Below the pieces are notes generated by a model. The model was not told where the DNA came from. It did no database searches and saw only the letters and a list, made by a program, of their open reading frames with translations. From Bimuria novae-zelandiae CBS 107.79 (taxonomy: Eukaryota; Ascomycota; Dothideomycetes; Pleosporales; Didymosphaeriaceae), in contig ML976700.1 of assembly GCA_010015655.1 (NCBI GenBank), forward strand, positions 459,293 through 522,586: a stretch of 63,294 nucleotides of DNA, written 5' to 3'. The position numbers and the translations under genes were made by a program. Position 1 is the stretch's first letter, and the number at the start of each line of letters is the position of its first letter. Shown here in pieces: positions 33,860 to 46,400 of this stretch.

Positions 33860-36764
33860 ATGGAATGCGTCGATGGGTCGTATTCTATCCTGGAGACGTT
33901 ACTCACCGATTCGAGCCCCCTAGCAGCAATCGCGAGATTACATTACCGTAACCTATCGTCAACTTTGGAGGAGTCAGCCCGACGCAACCACAAATTTTGG
34001 ACTAAATTCTACGCTTCAGTCCACACCGTCGTCAGCAACCTTTCGAAATGTAGTAGATCGCACCTCAGAAACAGCTTGCCCCCCGCTTGCGCTCAGTTCC
34101 TTGCTGTCCTGGAAAGCAGCCTTCCGAATCCACTTGGCGTCCACCTCGAAACTGCGCAACCTTACTCAAGGCTCCTAAGACTCACAAAGAGAATGAGTCC
34201 CGAGTCCCAGGAGCTCATTAATCAGCTCGAAATCGCTTGTCTCAATAGTTAGGACAAATTACTTGGATGTATCTATATGTGCATCGAAGAACTGGCGTTA
34301 CTGGCCGGAGAAGTGATTCCGAGCCAAGGCAAACACCGAGAGCCCCCAAATCTTGAGGCATGTAAGATTGCCCATAGTATCTTCCAAGCTCTCTGGAATA
34401 CCCGGTCGTCCGGTTGTCAGGAATATCTACAGCCGCTTACACGTGTCGCCTTAAAGGCTAATTGGAGCTCGCAAGACATAATGCGAATGGAAATGATTGT
34501 ATCTCTACAGCGACCAGACGATTGGGTCTCTGAAGTTGAATTGACAGGCTACCTTGGTATGTCGGTACAAGGCTCACACGGAATGCACGAAGCTGACTAT
34601 CGACAGTATCCCCAAAGACGCTGAAAACGCACTTCCACTGAAGAAACGCGTTGCTTTTGATAGTGTTTTAGGACTGCTTCCACGAAGATCGGCAGCAGGA
34701 AACAGTCTCGCCATCGTGTCATTCACCTTTGCGAGACGTTACAAATGGCTCAAGCACACCCGGTCAGAATATGCCTGCGAACAGAACATAGCGAATTGTT
34801 TCAGGAAAAGCCGACACCAGCAACTTACACACTTGGAGGCATGGTCAATCTGGTGTCTCTCTCTGAACTCCTCAGCGCCAGCAGCATGAGGCTCGTGCCC
34901 TGACCGAAGGTAATACTTGCGGTCATCTTGGCGCATACACTGCTGCAGCTTATCAAGACGCTGTGGTTGAATTATTGGACAAGCGATACTATCGTCTTCC
35001 TCAGGTCGAACGGGAGGGTGCCCTTGGTACCATTCCTGGCGACGAGTCTTTCTGATCCGCACGCCTCCAAAACAACTCTTCTGCCTATTTTCCTTCCTTA
35101 TCCTGAGATGTTGCTCTTAGGGATTATATTGATGGAGATTCAGATGGAGCAACCGATTGCGATGTATTGTGATCGCTATGGATTAGCTCAGGAAGATAAC
35201 GTAAACAAGAATCCGGAACTGATTCCGTTTTTCCAAGCACGCGCGGCATTTGCAAAAGGAAAGGAAAATTTTGCACCAAAACTACAGAAAGCCCGATGGA
35301 GTATGCATTGATGCAAATCTATGGCTCCAAATAGTCCCGAAACTATCTGATGAATACCTTCGACGGAAGATCTATCATGAGATTGTTGAACCACTCGAGG
35401 ATGAGTTGAGTTCGGGTTTGGGGGACATAGTCTCAGAGCTTGACAATGTTGCCAAACAAATTGATTTAAATGATTTCGGTAACACGATCACGGACTCAGC
35501 CTCGCGTGGAAGGTCTTGGTCTACTTCCAGAACTTCAATACCTACAATCGAGGTGACGAGCGATGTTCAGAGCACAGCCTCTTCCGAGCCGGTAGATCAG
35601 CACGTCAAATCTCACGGTACTTCCAGGACCACCATACGTCGCAACTCCTCACCGATACGGGACCTCTGGCAATTGAACCTGGTGGAGGCGCGAGAGGCGC
35701 GAGGTCAAAGCCCTACCGGAGCAAGGTTTCGACTGTTCGACGACCAAGAAGAAGATAGTTTATCTGATCAGCCGAAGGCTCTCACGGATGAATGGTTTCA
35801 GTACATGATAGATTTCTGAGAGCGACTTGGCAGTGGTTCGGGCACGGAGAAGAAGTTGAAGACTGCGATACTCGACAGTGGGGTCGATACCAAACATGGC
35901 ATCATTCGACAATACAAGCCCAAGATCAAAAACTTTAGGGATTGGATAAACAATAAGAACGGACAGCAAGATCTCCAAATGATGGACAACGTTGGTCACG
36001 GTACGCACGTTGCTGGACTTGTTCTTGCGGTTGCTAAAATTGCACACCTATTCATTGGGAAAATCACGGACGATAACTCACTTGGAGATCGCGATTGTGT
36101 TGCCAATGTATGTTCACGGATATGTAACATTGCTAAGGTTTAAATCGTTCGTTATCAAGTAACCGAACAGGCGATACAACATGCAGTGAAAGAATGGCAG
36201 GTCGACATCATTAGTCTTTCTTTCGGCTTTGAAGACTACGTCGGATCAATCCGCCATGCGATAGCTAACACAGATTGTGTCATCTTCGCAGCTGCCTCGA
36301 ACAATGGCAGCAATCGAAAACACGCTTTCCCCGCTAATCAGGACGGGGTCATCGCAATACATTCTACCAGTGGTCAAGGAGCCATATCAAGTTTCAACAC
36401 TCAGGCTATCTCTGGCGAATATAACTTCAGTATAGTGGGCGAGGCGGTAGAATCAGCTTGGCCCGGCCTAGCACCGGATGGACAGCCCAACATGCGAATC
36501 AAGTCCGGAACCTCTTTCGCCACACCAATCGCTGTCGGAGTCACTGCCCTGATTATTGAATTCCTATGGAAACACCTGCAAGAGGCTGACAGGGGCTTGT
36601 TGAAGCATTCCCAGACGCATGGTGCGATCACGCGAATTCTGAAAGTCATCTTTGTGGAGCAGGGACCCTATCGATATATCGCACCATGGGCCGGACTGGA
36701 GCGTAATACTAGGGAAGAGATTGTTTCAAAATTCGTCAAGACATTGAGATACGGTGTCTCATAA
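33860..36764 (+). pseudogene. DUF7580-like plus subtilisin (S8) protease, broken
   Basis: The N-terminal half resembles the fungal DUF7580 region. It contains LVSLSELLSASS, VILAHTLLQL and then EMLLLGIILMEIQM. After a linker (PKLSDEYLRRKIYHEIVEPL) comes a peptidase S8 domain with the full triad: Asp in AILDSGVD (about 35874), His in GHGTHVAG (about 36000), Ser in SGTSFATP (about 36510). Breaks: TAG at 34250, TGA at 35817, TAA at 36141, another TGA near 34895, and frame changes near 34640 and 35290. A probable intron lies at about 34558-34607 (GTATGT...CGACAG). Proteases of this class include HET-Q2 of Podospora, which cleaves a gasdermin. The gene converges with the one at 36785-37631, with 20 bp between stops. 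Confidence 0.8.
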
Positions 36765-36784
36765 GGAGCAGCTACTGAGCTAGA

Positions 36785-37631
36785 CTAATTTGCCACGAGG
36801 CAGAAGCATTTCTTGCCATCCTCGTCAGATACATTTATCACTTCGTCCTCAAACTCATCGATAATTACTCCATCGTCTTCGACCTCCTCTATGACAAAGT
36901 CGCATTTTGCCGGTTTCCCTCCCGTTTGTACAGAGCGCCTTTGGGGTACTATTCTTTTGCGATGCTCGAAGTCTTCCTTTTCACCTTCAGACTCACTCGT
37001 TACGCGAACACAAAGTCGTCACTTCCTCCCACTGCACCTCTTCATGATTCTTCCTTTGAGCCTCCAGTTCTGGGCCCACTTGCACGGGCGCTGCAAACGC
37101 AGACCCATCAAGTCCAAGACTAAGTGCACCGCCATGCTCGCGCGATATAGTCGTATCCGCCTCTCCACCGATAGCAATCTTCAAGCCTGTGACAACATAT
37201 AGTGATTTCCTCATGATACCCTTGTCCAAGTAATGCTTTACGTTCGGTATCTTTAGCGCATTGTTGAGATACTCCGTGATAGTGGACGGTACGAGGTAAG
37301 CAGTATCTAACCTCTTGAAGGAGTATTGGTTTCTGGATCCGCGAGCCCAGTTCACGCTCGCATCAGCGCCAGCACCAACAATCAGTTCGGGAAACTCCGC
37401 GTACAGACCAACTGAAACCGAATGTTCTCATTCCGTACTGGACCTCCAACTTGTCGTGCTTGTTGTGATGACGACGTCGGTAGGAAGCGAGGCTAAAGTG
37501 TGTTTCGGATTGAGCGGCCGGTCGGGCGTTGTCGGGTCGGCGAGAATGTTTCCTAGGGCAATGGGGCCCGCCGGTGGAGGGAGATAGTCAAAGGAAGGAG
37601 TCAGGAAATACGTCTTCTTTACGTTCGCCAT
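36785..37631 (-). pseudogene. Candidate gasdermin-like effector gene, broken
   Basis: The start MANVKKTYFLTPSFDYLPPP is at 37631. Further blocks are GPIALGNILADP, VSVGLYAEFPELIVGAGA, KGIMRKSLYVVTGLKIA, LSLGLDGSAFAAPVQVGPEL and GSDDFVFA. I know this layout from an uncharacterised family of filamentous fungi but cannot name a Pfam entry. Breaks: TGA at 37428 in an otherwise open frame, a frameshift near 37010, and a stop right after FVFA. Another frame then gives an acidic tail ending GKKCFCLVAN (stop 36785). The gasdermin idea is inference: amphipathic strands, cleavable-looking acidic C-terminus, and a convergent S8 protease, as with het-Q1/het-Q2. Without the neighbour I would call it hypothetical. 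Confidence 0.45.
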
Positions 37632-38176
37632 ATGAAAGCCGACGTATAATCACTAAGATAGACACGCGATAAGGCAGACTTTAAGCCGACCTCGAGCACA
37701 TCGAGGTGACGAACACAGCAAGGAATCAAGTTACACAGAAGAGTGGTAACGTGTCTCCGGTCACCGAAGCCCGTTCACCTTCTCGATTGAGAATCCCAGA
37801 CAACCTTTCCCGCCACATGGAGGCAGAAGCTAAATTCCATGTTGCAGGTCCACCCGGCTATGCAGTGCCGCAGCATGTACCACCTGTTGGAGTTATGAAC
37901 TAGAATCCTTAGCACCCATTGAGTTCATTGCGGCGTCGTCCTCGTGTTGAGGATGGCAACCGGGGGAGGTAAATTCGGTACGCTGCTCACCACCATGGAA
38001 CGGATCAGCACCTATTGAACGCCGTAATTCGTCACCTGTACTTTGAAAGACACAATACAACTGCCCTAACCCTGCGAGTATTCCTTTCATAAACCATAAA
38101 AATTTTGCACATCATCAGTGAACTTTCTCGCGTGAGAGTAATTCATATTCCTAATTCTAACGCACTCAACGACCAT
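37632..38176. other. Intergenic region between effector relic and ELP1
   Basis: About 545 bp, the upstream side of the effector-like gene and the 3' side of ELP1. An open frame at 37706-37903 (+) and one at 37893-38090 (-) show no domain. No repeats are seen. Confidence 0.5.
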
Positions 38177-41100
38177 TCAGCCCAACAAACTCAACCTATC
38201 AAACGCCTTCACAACCGGCGCCTCCCTCTTCCTCCCTACCTCCGCCAAACTATCCCAAAGTGTCGCATCCCCTCCCATAGGCTTAATCGTCTCATCCAGC
38301 ACACCATTTACACCTGCACCGTTGACTCCCTCCACCTCTCCATCCTTCGGTGTCGGTGGATACATCTCCTCGACCGCCTCCCTACACCTCTCCACCACAT
38401 CATTCACCGCCGTCTCCACAGCGACAGCCCGCTCCCTCATACCTCTCCTCATCAAGCCCTCCACGAGTCTCTGGATTTCCTCTTGCATACCGTTGATCCG
38501 CTCGATCAACCGCTCAATAGAATTAACGAGATACTCTTCCTCGTACACGGTGCCCTTCTTACCCCTCGCACGCTTGCGCTCCTCGCGCCGCTTATTCTTG
38601 CTCGTCTTGCGACTCGTGCGTGAATCCATGGTACCTGTAGTCGCACGCGTGTACCTTGTCATAAACGTTCCTCCCGAAGTAGTATTCGTAGGAGCGAGCG
38701 AGATGTTATCGGGGATATTAACGTCTTCGACGCCCTCGTAGAACGCCATGGGGTCCTCCGCTTTTTTGGCGCGGAGCTCCCGGAGTCGCGGGACCTGCGC
38801 GGCGAGCTGACCCTTCATGTCGGCGAGGAACTCGGTCATTTCGCCTGAGCGCTCGATGAGGCCGGGGTCGATCGCTTGCTCAATCAAGTCGGGCTGGGAA
38901 CGCAGCGTCACGAGGCGGATGGCTTCCGCGAAGTGTGCGCCTTTGCACAATAATTTTGCCGCACCCGCTAGGTCGTTGAGATGGTCCAGTGTGATGGTAG
39001 CCGCGGAGAGGTAGTCCTTGGATTCGGCGAGACCTTCAGCTAGGGATGTGGCTATAGACGCGAGTTCCTCGGGTGGGACACCGGCCAGTGTGGCAGAGGA
39101 TAGAGCTTCGCGCCAGAGGCTCGCGGAGCGGTAGCAGGACCAGGCGGAGGCGTAGTCGGAAAGGTACTCGTATGCAATGGCGGCTTTTTTATGTTTGTTG
39201 TTGATGGAGAGATAGTTTGCGTACAGACGCATGATCTCTCTGTAATGGGAAGGGTCATACTGGTACATTCTGAGTGCTACTGAGTAAAAAGCGTGCTTTT
39301 GGACGTAGTCTGAGACCTCATCATGGGCCTCGAGATCTTTGAGGTGGTGGAGTGCCTTGCTGCGGCGGCCAAGTTGGTCGTCGATTTGGAATTTTCGACG
39401 GAGCAGAGGTAGGTCGTGGAGAGATTGAAGATGAGGGAGGTACTCGCGGGGATCCTGTGGGAGTCAGATTTGAATTTGATGAGATACGGACATGCGTACC
39501 TTCTGTGACTGTTGTGCTACAAGAAGTGCGAGCTCAAGATTGTATATTCCTAGCGACGTATCGTAAAGCTGGTTGACGTCTGCGAGGAAGCAAATGTGCT
39601 CCGCAGCTCGGTCGGTGAGAGGGTCTTGCACAGCTAGCCTCTATTAGTTAGATTTCTCATATATTGTGGGCGATTGAAGTACCCTGCAAGCGTCCTATCA
39701 TCTCCAGCCCTGCTTCCAAATCTGCAGGAACCTTGCATACGTGAGCTGTGATGATGTTCTGCAGATGGCTCTCCTTGTACTGCGGCCGTTCCAGGACTGC
39801 CAAGAAGGCGTCGCATATTCGGTTGACCTTCGATTGCAGTTGTTCTGAAGACAGGTTGCTCTTGATTTTCAGGCCCTTGCCTTTCAAAGTCTCCCGGTAC
39901 ATTGTCTCCGAGACATCTTCATTTCTAATCCTTGTCAGTTGCGAAGCTAGTACGGTCAGGCATGCAGGCTTACCTTAATTGCGAGAGAAGCAGATCAATG
40001 TGCTCGACCCTTTTAATCTGTTTCACGATTGTTTCTATATTTAGCAAGAATCCTTCTGGGTCGTGATCATGCATGATGTTCATGTCTACACGCTGGTTGC
40101 GGCATGCAAGGAATGCTTCGTCGTATCGTTCATCCTCAATGAACCTCCTGATAGCTGCCAGCACGAGTGCTCGGGGGTAAATTGTTTCCAGATTTCCTCT
40201 AGGCATCTGGAGCACGACGGAGTACGTAGTCGGCATGACTGTCACGATCTTTGCTCCGCGCTCGATGCTTCTGCATCGTTCATCTGTCTGTGGCTCATCG
40301 CCTGGGACTTCGAGTTCTGATATGGTTAGTGAGGCCTTTTTATGTGGAAGTGGGTATCCTACCGTTTAAGCTTGTCAAATGAACGAACTTAAGTAGGTGC
40401 TGTGTAGTGGTGAAGATCAGGTGGGTAGGTGTGACGGAGAAAGAGGTACAGTTTCGCACGAGAATTTGCTCGTTAGCATACAGAACGCCGCCCTTCGTCA
40501 ATCCAAAAGCCACCAGCTGTTCTGAGTCAGCGTTAAAACCGTGCAGGGCCCGTGCACATACCTGTCCTTCGAGCGTCGCAACTTTGACCTCAGGAGCAAA
40601 GGAAGGGAATATCGCCAAAGCCGGAAAATCGACAGATTCATTGATCCCGTCCTCCTGGTGTATCAACTTTACGTTGCCGTTCTGAAAGCACGCGAAAGCG
40701 TGCTTCCCTTCGACGTCCGACCCGATTGATGAAACCTTCCCAGGCTCCAAGATCGGCGATAGTTCTGTAATGCTTCCACCCCTGCCATTGCCATGGTCGT
40801 TACCCAACCATATGAAGCTCTCTTCCTCGTCCCAGACATCAGTAAGAATATACAGCTTCCCATCGTCAGCAAAGGTGACGTGTCGTGGGGAGTGTCCGGG
40901 GAGACCGCCCTCTATACTGGCTCTCCAGACAAGGGAAGGCGGCGTGATAGGCCGCTTGTTCAAATCGAAAGCATAGATTGCAGCTTCTGTATCGGACAAG
41001 ACAGCCATTCGCGTCCCTGCGTGGGAGAATGCAACGTCCACGGGTTTATAATCCAGCACAAGCTGGAGCATTGACATCGGCGGGGGTACATTAGCAATGC

Positions 41101-42446
41101 GCAAGGGGGTGATTTTCAGATTCACTAAGGATCATCAGCGCGCTCTATCTGCGAAAGCTGAAGGAAAGCTTACGGCCATCTATCGATCCAACCACTCCAA
41201 AGTCATTTGGTGGTGCTACAGAACCAGACGCAACTATTGAAGCGTACTCGAGTAGTTGAAGAGCACCTAAATGCAATGGTCAGCTTGATTTACAAGTCTG
41301 AGGTTACATGTCTTGCTTACCTGCAGTCGACAATCCCACGGACAGTGGCCGCTCTGGGTCCCACGAGCATCGTACAGTCCCCGCAGCCTTATCTGGGAAG
41401 ATGAGCTCCTGTTTGAGATAGTAGTGGTAGTTGCTCATAGTCCATAGCTGTACTTTATCAGGATACGACACCGCCAGTACATTCGAATCACTACTCCAGC
41501 TCAAGGTCAACGGGGTCCTTGAGCTCTGTAGCTCCTCCGGGGTAAACCGCAAATCGAATTGGCCGTGACGGAGACCATTGCGCTCAAAGAAAACAACCTC
41601 TATTCGATCAGTGGAGCGCCGAATGCCAGCAATGAGATTCCCAGACGGACGCCAGCTTAGTGCGCCTTCGAGGCCATCTACAGGCTCGCTCACACTATCG
41701 AGCTGGCCTTCTCGCGAGTACACACGGATCATCCTCCGACGCTCTTGTTCTACACTGCTAATGGCGAAGTAGGCACCGTCACCACGCCAGCTGATAGTCG
41801 TTGAGCGATCATCGAATGGGCTGAGCACACCCTCATCAACAGTCTCTGGCACGGTTGGATCCTGCAAAGCCCTTGCTCTTTTGCCTTTGAACTGGGTTTC
41901 CTTCTTACCCCACCCCACGGAGACATGATTCGAAATGTTCACGTCTTCAGGGGCAAGGGTGATGCTGGCAATGTTCTCAATATCGCGACTCATAAGCAGT
42001 AAGGTGTCCACCTGTGTGGTTATGGTCAGAAGTTCTTCGCCTGGCGACCACGCAGCTGCGGAGATGCCCGCATCCACCGAACCGACAATCTCAACAAGCT
42101 CCTGGCCATGTTCGGGCTGCTCTCGAACGAGAATGATGTCTCCGCCGGCTAGCACCAGGCACGAGGTGGATGAGTCGGCGAAATGATGCAGACTCAGTAT
42201 TGAGTCATGCGTAAGCGAGGGTAGCGGGCACGGTGCATCCCACGATGCGATGCTTTCCAGTTTCTCATTTGCGCTCCTGCAATCATGGTGTAATCTTTTG
42301 AGCTCAATCGTTGCACGTGATGCGGAAGGACCAAAGGCACATATCAGAGCATTCGAGGTGGCGTCCCAAGCGGTTGCTGTAAGGGGCAGCGGATCCTCAC
42401 CGGAAAATCGCAGGAGCGATCTTCCCACGATTCTCAGGTTGCGCAT
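38177..42446 (-). CDS. ELP1: Elongator complex subunit 1 (IKI3/ELP1)
   Basis: This is the scaffold of the Elongator complex, which modifies wobble uridines of tRNA in the cytoplasm. The start at 42446 (MRNLRIVGRSLLRFSGE) is preferred over the upstream in-frame Met because it matches family N-termini. Exons: 42446-41321, 41266-41174, 41124-40363, 40316-39974, 39924-39683, 39640-39500, 39454-38177. All introns have GT-AG ends. The N-terminal half is a WD40/beta-propeller region (LPLTATAWDATSNALICAFG, TLSWSSDSNVLAVSYPDKVQ). The C-terminal half is TPR-like, with a basic segment (RKTSKNKRREERKRARGKKG) that matches the tRNA-binding region. About 1,328 residues, the normal size. The fifth intron leaves a one-base phase conflict, so that junction needs RNA evidence. 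Confidence 0.93.
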
Positions 42447-42757
42447 CGCAGACTCAAAAGGTGAATTTTTCGTGGTTTTCGCATCGGTGGTGGTGACGGC
42501 AAATAGAGTACGAGGCAAAAATTGTAGGTTAGGTAACCATGCCAAGCTTTTCCCGATCCAGCCCAACTCGTGGGTGGTAAACGTCACGCACAGTCACATT
42601 GGACGAATGGCTGCACGCAAACATATTCACACAGCCAATGGAATTGATGCTCGTCATGGTGTACAGTCGTTCTTAGGAACGCTCGCTTATGCTACAAGTG
42701 CCATATTCCTCCTCTGTCGTCGGCCGAGAGCCATCTACAAACGCAAGCCTGCCCCAT

Positions 42758-43104
42758 CTAAGGCTTGTTCTTCTTCGTCTGCCACACTGTGCCGCAAAAG
42801 TCAGAGGTGAATGTAGGAATGTATGAATGTGCGTCGGGGACTCACCAGCCACGGCGAAGGGTAGGAGGAAACCGGTTGCTGCTGCTGTTAGCGGGCCGCG
42901 TGCCATTGAGGGCCGCTCGAGCTCACCCATGAAGCCCCAGTACTTGAAGGCGAAGCCCTTCTTCAGCGGGTCGAAGGGCAGGTTGCTGCGGGGGCCCTCC
43001 GGGTAGTGGTAGGGGCTGGAGAGCTGGGCGCGGGTCGACTGGAAGCCGCGACGGGCGACGAGGGACGGGGCCGTGGTGGCGCGGAAGGCAGTGCGGGCGA
43101 GCAT
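42758..43104 (-). CDS. COX8: Cytochrome c oxidase subunit VIII (COX7C family)
   Basis: A small nuclear-encoded subunit of respiratory complex IV in the mitochondrial inner membrane. Exons are 43104-42927, 42878-42846 and 42786-42758, with GT-AG introns, giving 79 residues. The N-terminus (MLARTAFRATTAPSLVARRG) is a mitochondrial targeting peptide, rich in Arg and Ala. SSPYHYPEGPRSNLPFDP is the family signature, followed by one membrane helix (ATGFLLPFAVAVWQ) and a Lys-rich end. The middle exon is only 33 bp, so single-exon readings miss the helix. It lies 311 bp upstream of ELP1 on the same strand and is divergent from the helicase gene. Confidence 0.93.
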
Positions 43105-43482
43105 CTTGGAGCGTCAACAACGGCGTCAATTGGCGGGCGTGCAGGCGTACGGTGAAGTTGCAAGGAGCGGAGAGGGAGTGGAAGATGCGATTTCGTGCGT
43201 GTTGCCAGAGCTTGAGATCGAACGACCGGAGCTCGGGTGCTGCTGCATGCCAAGCCGGCAGAGGCGCTAGGCCCGATGCACGCGTGACCAACTTTTTGCG
43301 CCTTCCTCAGAAGCTCCTCCCACCACGCGCGCCTGCCTCCAACGAACGAGCCGGTGCTACGCTCCTGCCTGCGAAGAAAGAGCCGGTGCAGCGTTCCTAC
43401 CTGCCTTTCAAGAGACACCCTCCACCCACTAACCAACCCCGCACCTGAAGCACTGAGAAGCGCTCTCTACACACGGTCCATC
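43105..43482. promoter_or_regulatory. Shared upstream region of COX8 and MTR4
   Basis: The 378 bp between two divergent start codons must hold both 5' UTRs and promoters. I see no strong TATA box. The MTR4 side is pyrimidine-rich (CCACCCACTAACCAACCCC just upstream). Co-regulation is possible but not shown by the sequence. Confidence 0.5.
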
Positions 43483-46400
43483 ATGGACGACGAGCTGTTC
43501 GACGTCTTCGAAGACGGCCCGCAGACGGCACAGGCGCCTGCGCCCAGGCCCGCGAAGAACAGAAAGCGCCAGGCAAATGGCGAGGTCAAGTCGCCCGTGC
43601 CGGATGCGCCCATGCAGGATGCACCCGCGCCCATTGACGGCGACAGCGCCGACCAAAAGCGCCAGAAGCGCGAAGTCGAGGCCGAGCCCGTCGTGACCGA
43701 TGCCTTCGAGACGGAGCAATCGCGCGAGATTGCCGCCTCTGCGGGGCTGCAGGGACAGGCACCGCAGGACGGGCAGGCCGTGGTGCTCTCGCATCAGGTC
43801 CGCCATCAAGTCGCCCTGCCGCCCGACTACGACTACGTCCCCATCTCCGAGCACAAGCCGCCCGAGGAGCCCGCGCGCACATGGCCCTTCACCCTCGATC
43901 CCTTCCAGCAAGTCTCCATTGCGTCGATCCAGCGGGGTGAGAGCGTGCTGGTCTCGGCGCATACGTCCGCGGGAAAGACGGTCGTAGCCGAATACGCAAT
44001 CGCGCAGTGTCTGAAGAACAACCAGCGTGTCATCTACACCAGTCCTATCAAGGCGCTAAGCAACCAGAAATACCGCGAGTTCACCGCCGAATTCGGCGAC
44101 GTCGGTCTCATGACGGGCGATGTCACCATCAACCCAACCGCCACCTGTCTCGTCATGACCACCGAGGTAGGCCCATTGCACACTCTTTCGCCCTCCAGAC
44201 CTCTAACGACTCCAGATTCTGCGATCCATGTTGTACCGAGGCTCCGAGATCATGCGCGAAGTAGCATGGGTTGTCTTCGACGAGGTGCATTATTTGCGTG
44301 ACAAGTCGCGTGGCGTAGTATGGGAAGAGACCATCATCCTGCTGCCCGACAAAGTCCGCTACGTCTTCCTGTCCGCCACCATTCCGAACGCCATGCAATT
44401 CGCAGAATGGATCACCAAGACACACAAACAGCCGTGCCACGTCGTGTATACCGACTTCCGACCGACACCGCTGCAGCACTACTTCTTCCCAGAAGGCGCC
44501 GACGGCATACATCTGATTGTAGATGAAAAGGGCGCTTTCCGTGAGGAAAATTTCCAAAAGGCCATGGCTTCGATCGCCGAAAAGGCTGGCACTGCTGCCG
44601 ATGACTTCCTCGCAAAGAGGAAGGGAAAAGGCAAAGACAAGAAGACCAACAAGGGCGGGAACAAGGAACAGTCGGACATCTACAAGATTGTCAAGATGAT
44701 CATGCTGAAGAATTACAACCCTGTCATCGTCTTCAGTTTCAGCAAGCGAGAGTGTGAAAACTACGCTCTTGCCATGAGTCAGCTTGCCTTCAATGACGAA
44801 TCGGAGAAGGCCATGGTATCGAAAGTCTTCAACAGTGCCATCGAGATGCTGTCGGAAGAAGATCGTTCGCTCGCACAGATCCAGAACATTCTTCCGCTGT
44901 TGAGGAGAGGTATCGGTGTCCATCACTCTGGATTGCTGCCTATTCTGAAGGAGACTATTGAGATTCTGTTCCAAGAAGGGCTGATCAAGGTGCTCTTCGC
45001 GACTGAAACCTTCTCGATTGGACTGAACATGCCGGCTAAGACTGTCGTCTTCACCAGCGTGCGAAAGTTCGATGGCGTCTCGCAGCGGTGGGTTACACCG
45101 TCCGAGTTCATCCAGATGTCTGGTCGTGCTGGACGTCGTGGTCTTGACGAGCGCGGCATTGTCATCATGATGATCAACGAGCAAATGGAGCCGGCCGTGG
45201 CCAAAGAGATCGTGCGCGGCCAACAGGACAACCTCAACTCTGCTTTCCACTTGGGCTATAACATGATTCTCAATTTGCTCAGAGTTGAGGGCATCTCGCC
45301 AGAATTTATGCTGGAACGCTGCTTCTCTCAATTCCAGAACACGGCGAGTGTCTCGAACTTGGAAAGGAAGCTACGGGAACTCGAATCTGAACGCGAAAAC
45401 ATGGTCATCACGGACGAGACTGCCATTCGGGACTACTACAACCTCCGGGAACAACTGGACACTCTCACGAAGGATATGCGCGATGTCATCCAACATCCCA
45501 ACCATTGTTTGCAGTTTCTGCAGCCCGGTCGTCTTGTTAAGATTAAATACAACGAGCATGATTTCGGATGGGGTGCTGTTGTCAATGTTCTGACCCGTCA
45601 ACAGGAGCGCGGCGAGAAGTTCCGTGACCAGGAGTCATATATTCTGGACTGTGCGTTGGTTGTAGCGAGCAACACAAAGCACGTGCCGCACAGCAACAAT
45701 GGCTTACCACCAGGGGTCCGTCCTCCACCGCCGGGCGACAAAGGCAAGGTCGAAATTGTGTCGGTGCTCTTGTCGGCCATGGAGTCCATTGGCCATCTAC
45801 GCTTATTCCTGCCAAAGGAAATCAAAAACACGGAGAATAAGGTTCACGTTCAGAAGGCGTTGGACGAGGTCAAGAAGCGTTTCCCAGACGGAATCGCGAT
45901 ATTGGACCCGATCGAGAACATGAAGATCCACGACGAGGTTTTCAAGCGAACACTCAGGGTATGTTTAGCATGTCGCATACTTGAACGCGCTAACAAGCCG
46001 CTCCAGAAAATCGAAGTACTGGAATCACGTCTGCTTACCAACCCGTTGCACAACTCACCACGACTGGTCGAGCTCTACAATCAATATGCGAAGAAAATTG
46101 CGATCAGCGACAAGATCAAAGGCCTGAAGAAAGAAATTGCCACCGCCCTTTCTGTCATACACATGGATGAATTGAATGCACGCAAGCGAGTTTTGCGCCG
46201 TCTTGGCTTCATTCAAGATGCTGATGTCGTCCAGCTCAAAGCGCGGGTTGCATGCGAAATCAGCACTGGCGACGAGCTCATGCTCAGCGAGCTGTTGTTT
46301 GATGGTTTCTTCAACGAGCTGACGCCTGAACAGTGCGCGGCCTGTCTTAGCTGCTTCATCTTCGAGGAGAAAAGCAAGGAGGCGCCCTCGTTACGAGATG

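Noticed and set aside
43429..43962. 177-codon minus-strand frame over the MTR4 N-terminus
   Set aside because: Same explanation: antisense shadow of a low-complexity N-terminal region.
44153..45331. 392-codon open frame on the minus strand across MTR4
   Set aside because: It lies antisense to conserved helicase motifs. Long antisense frames arise from codon bias in GC-rich genes, and no domain is visible.
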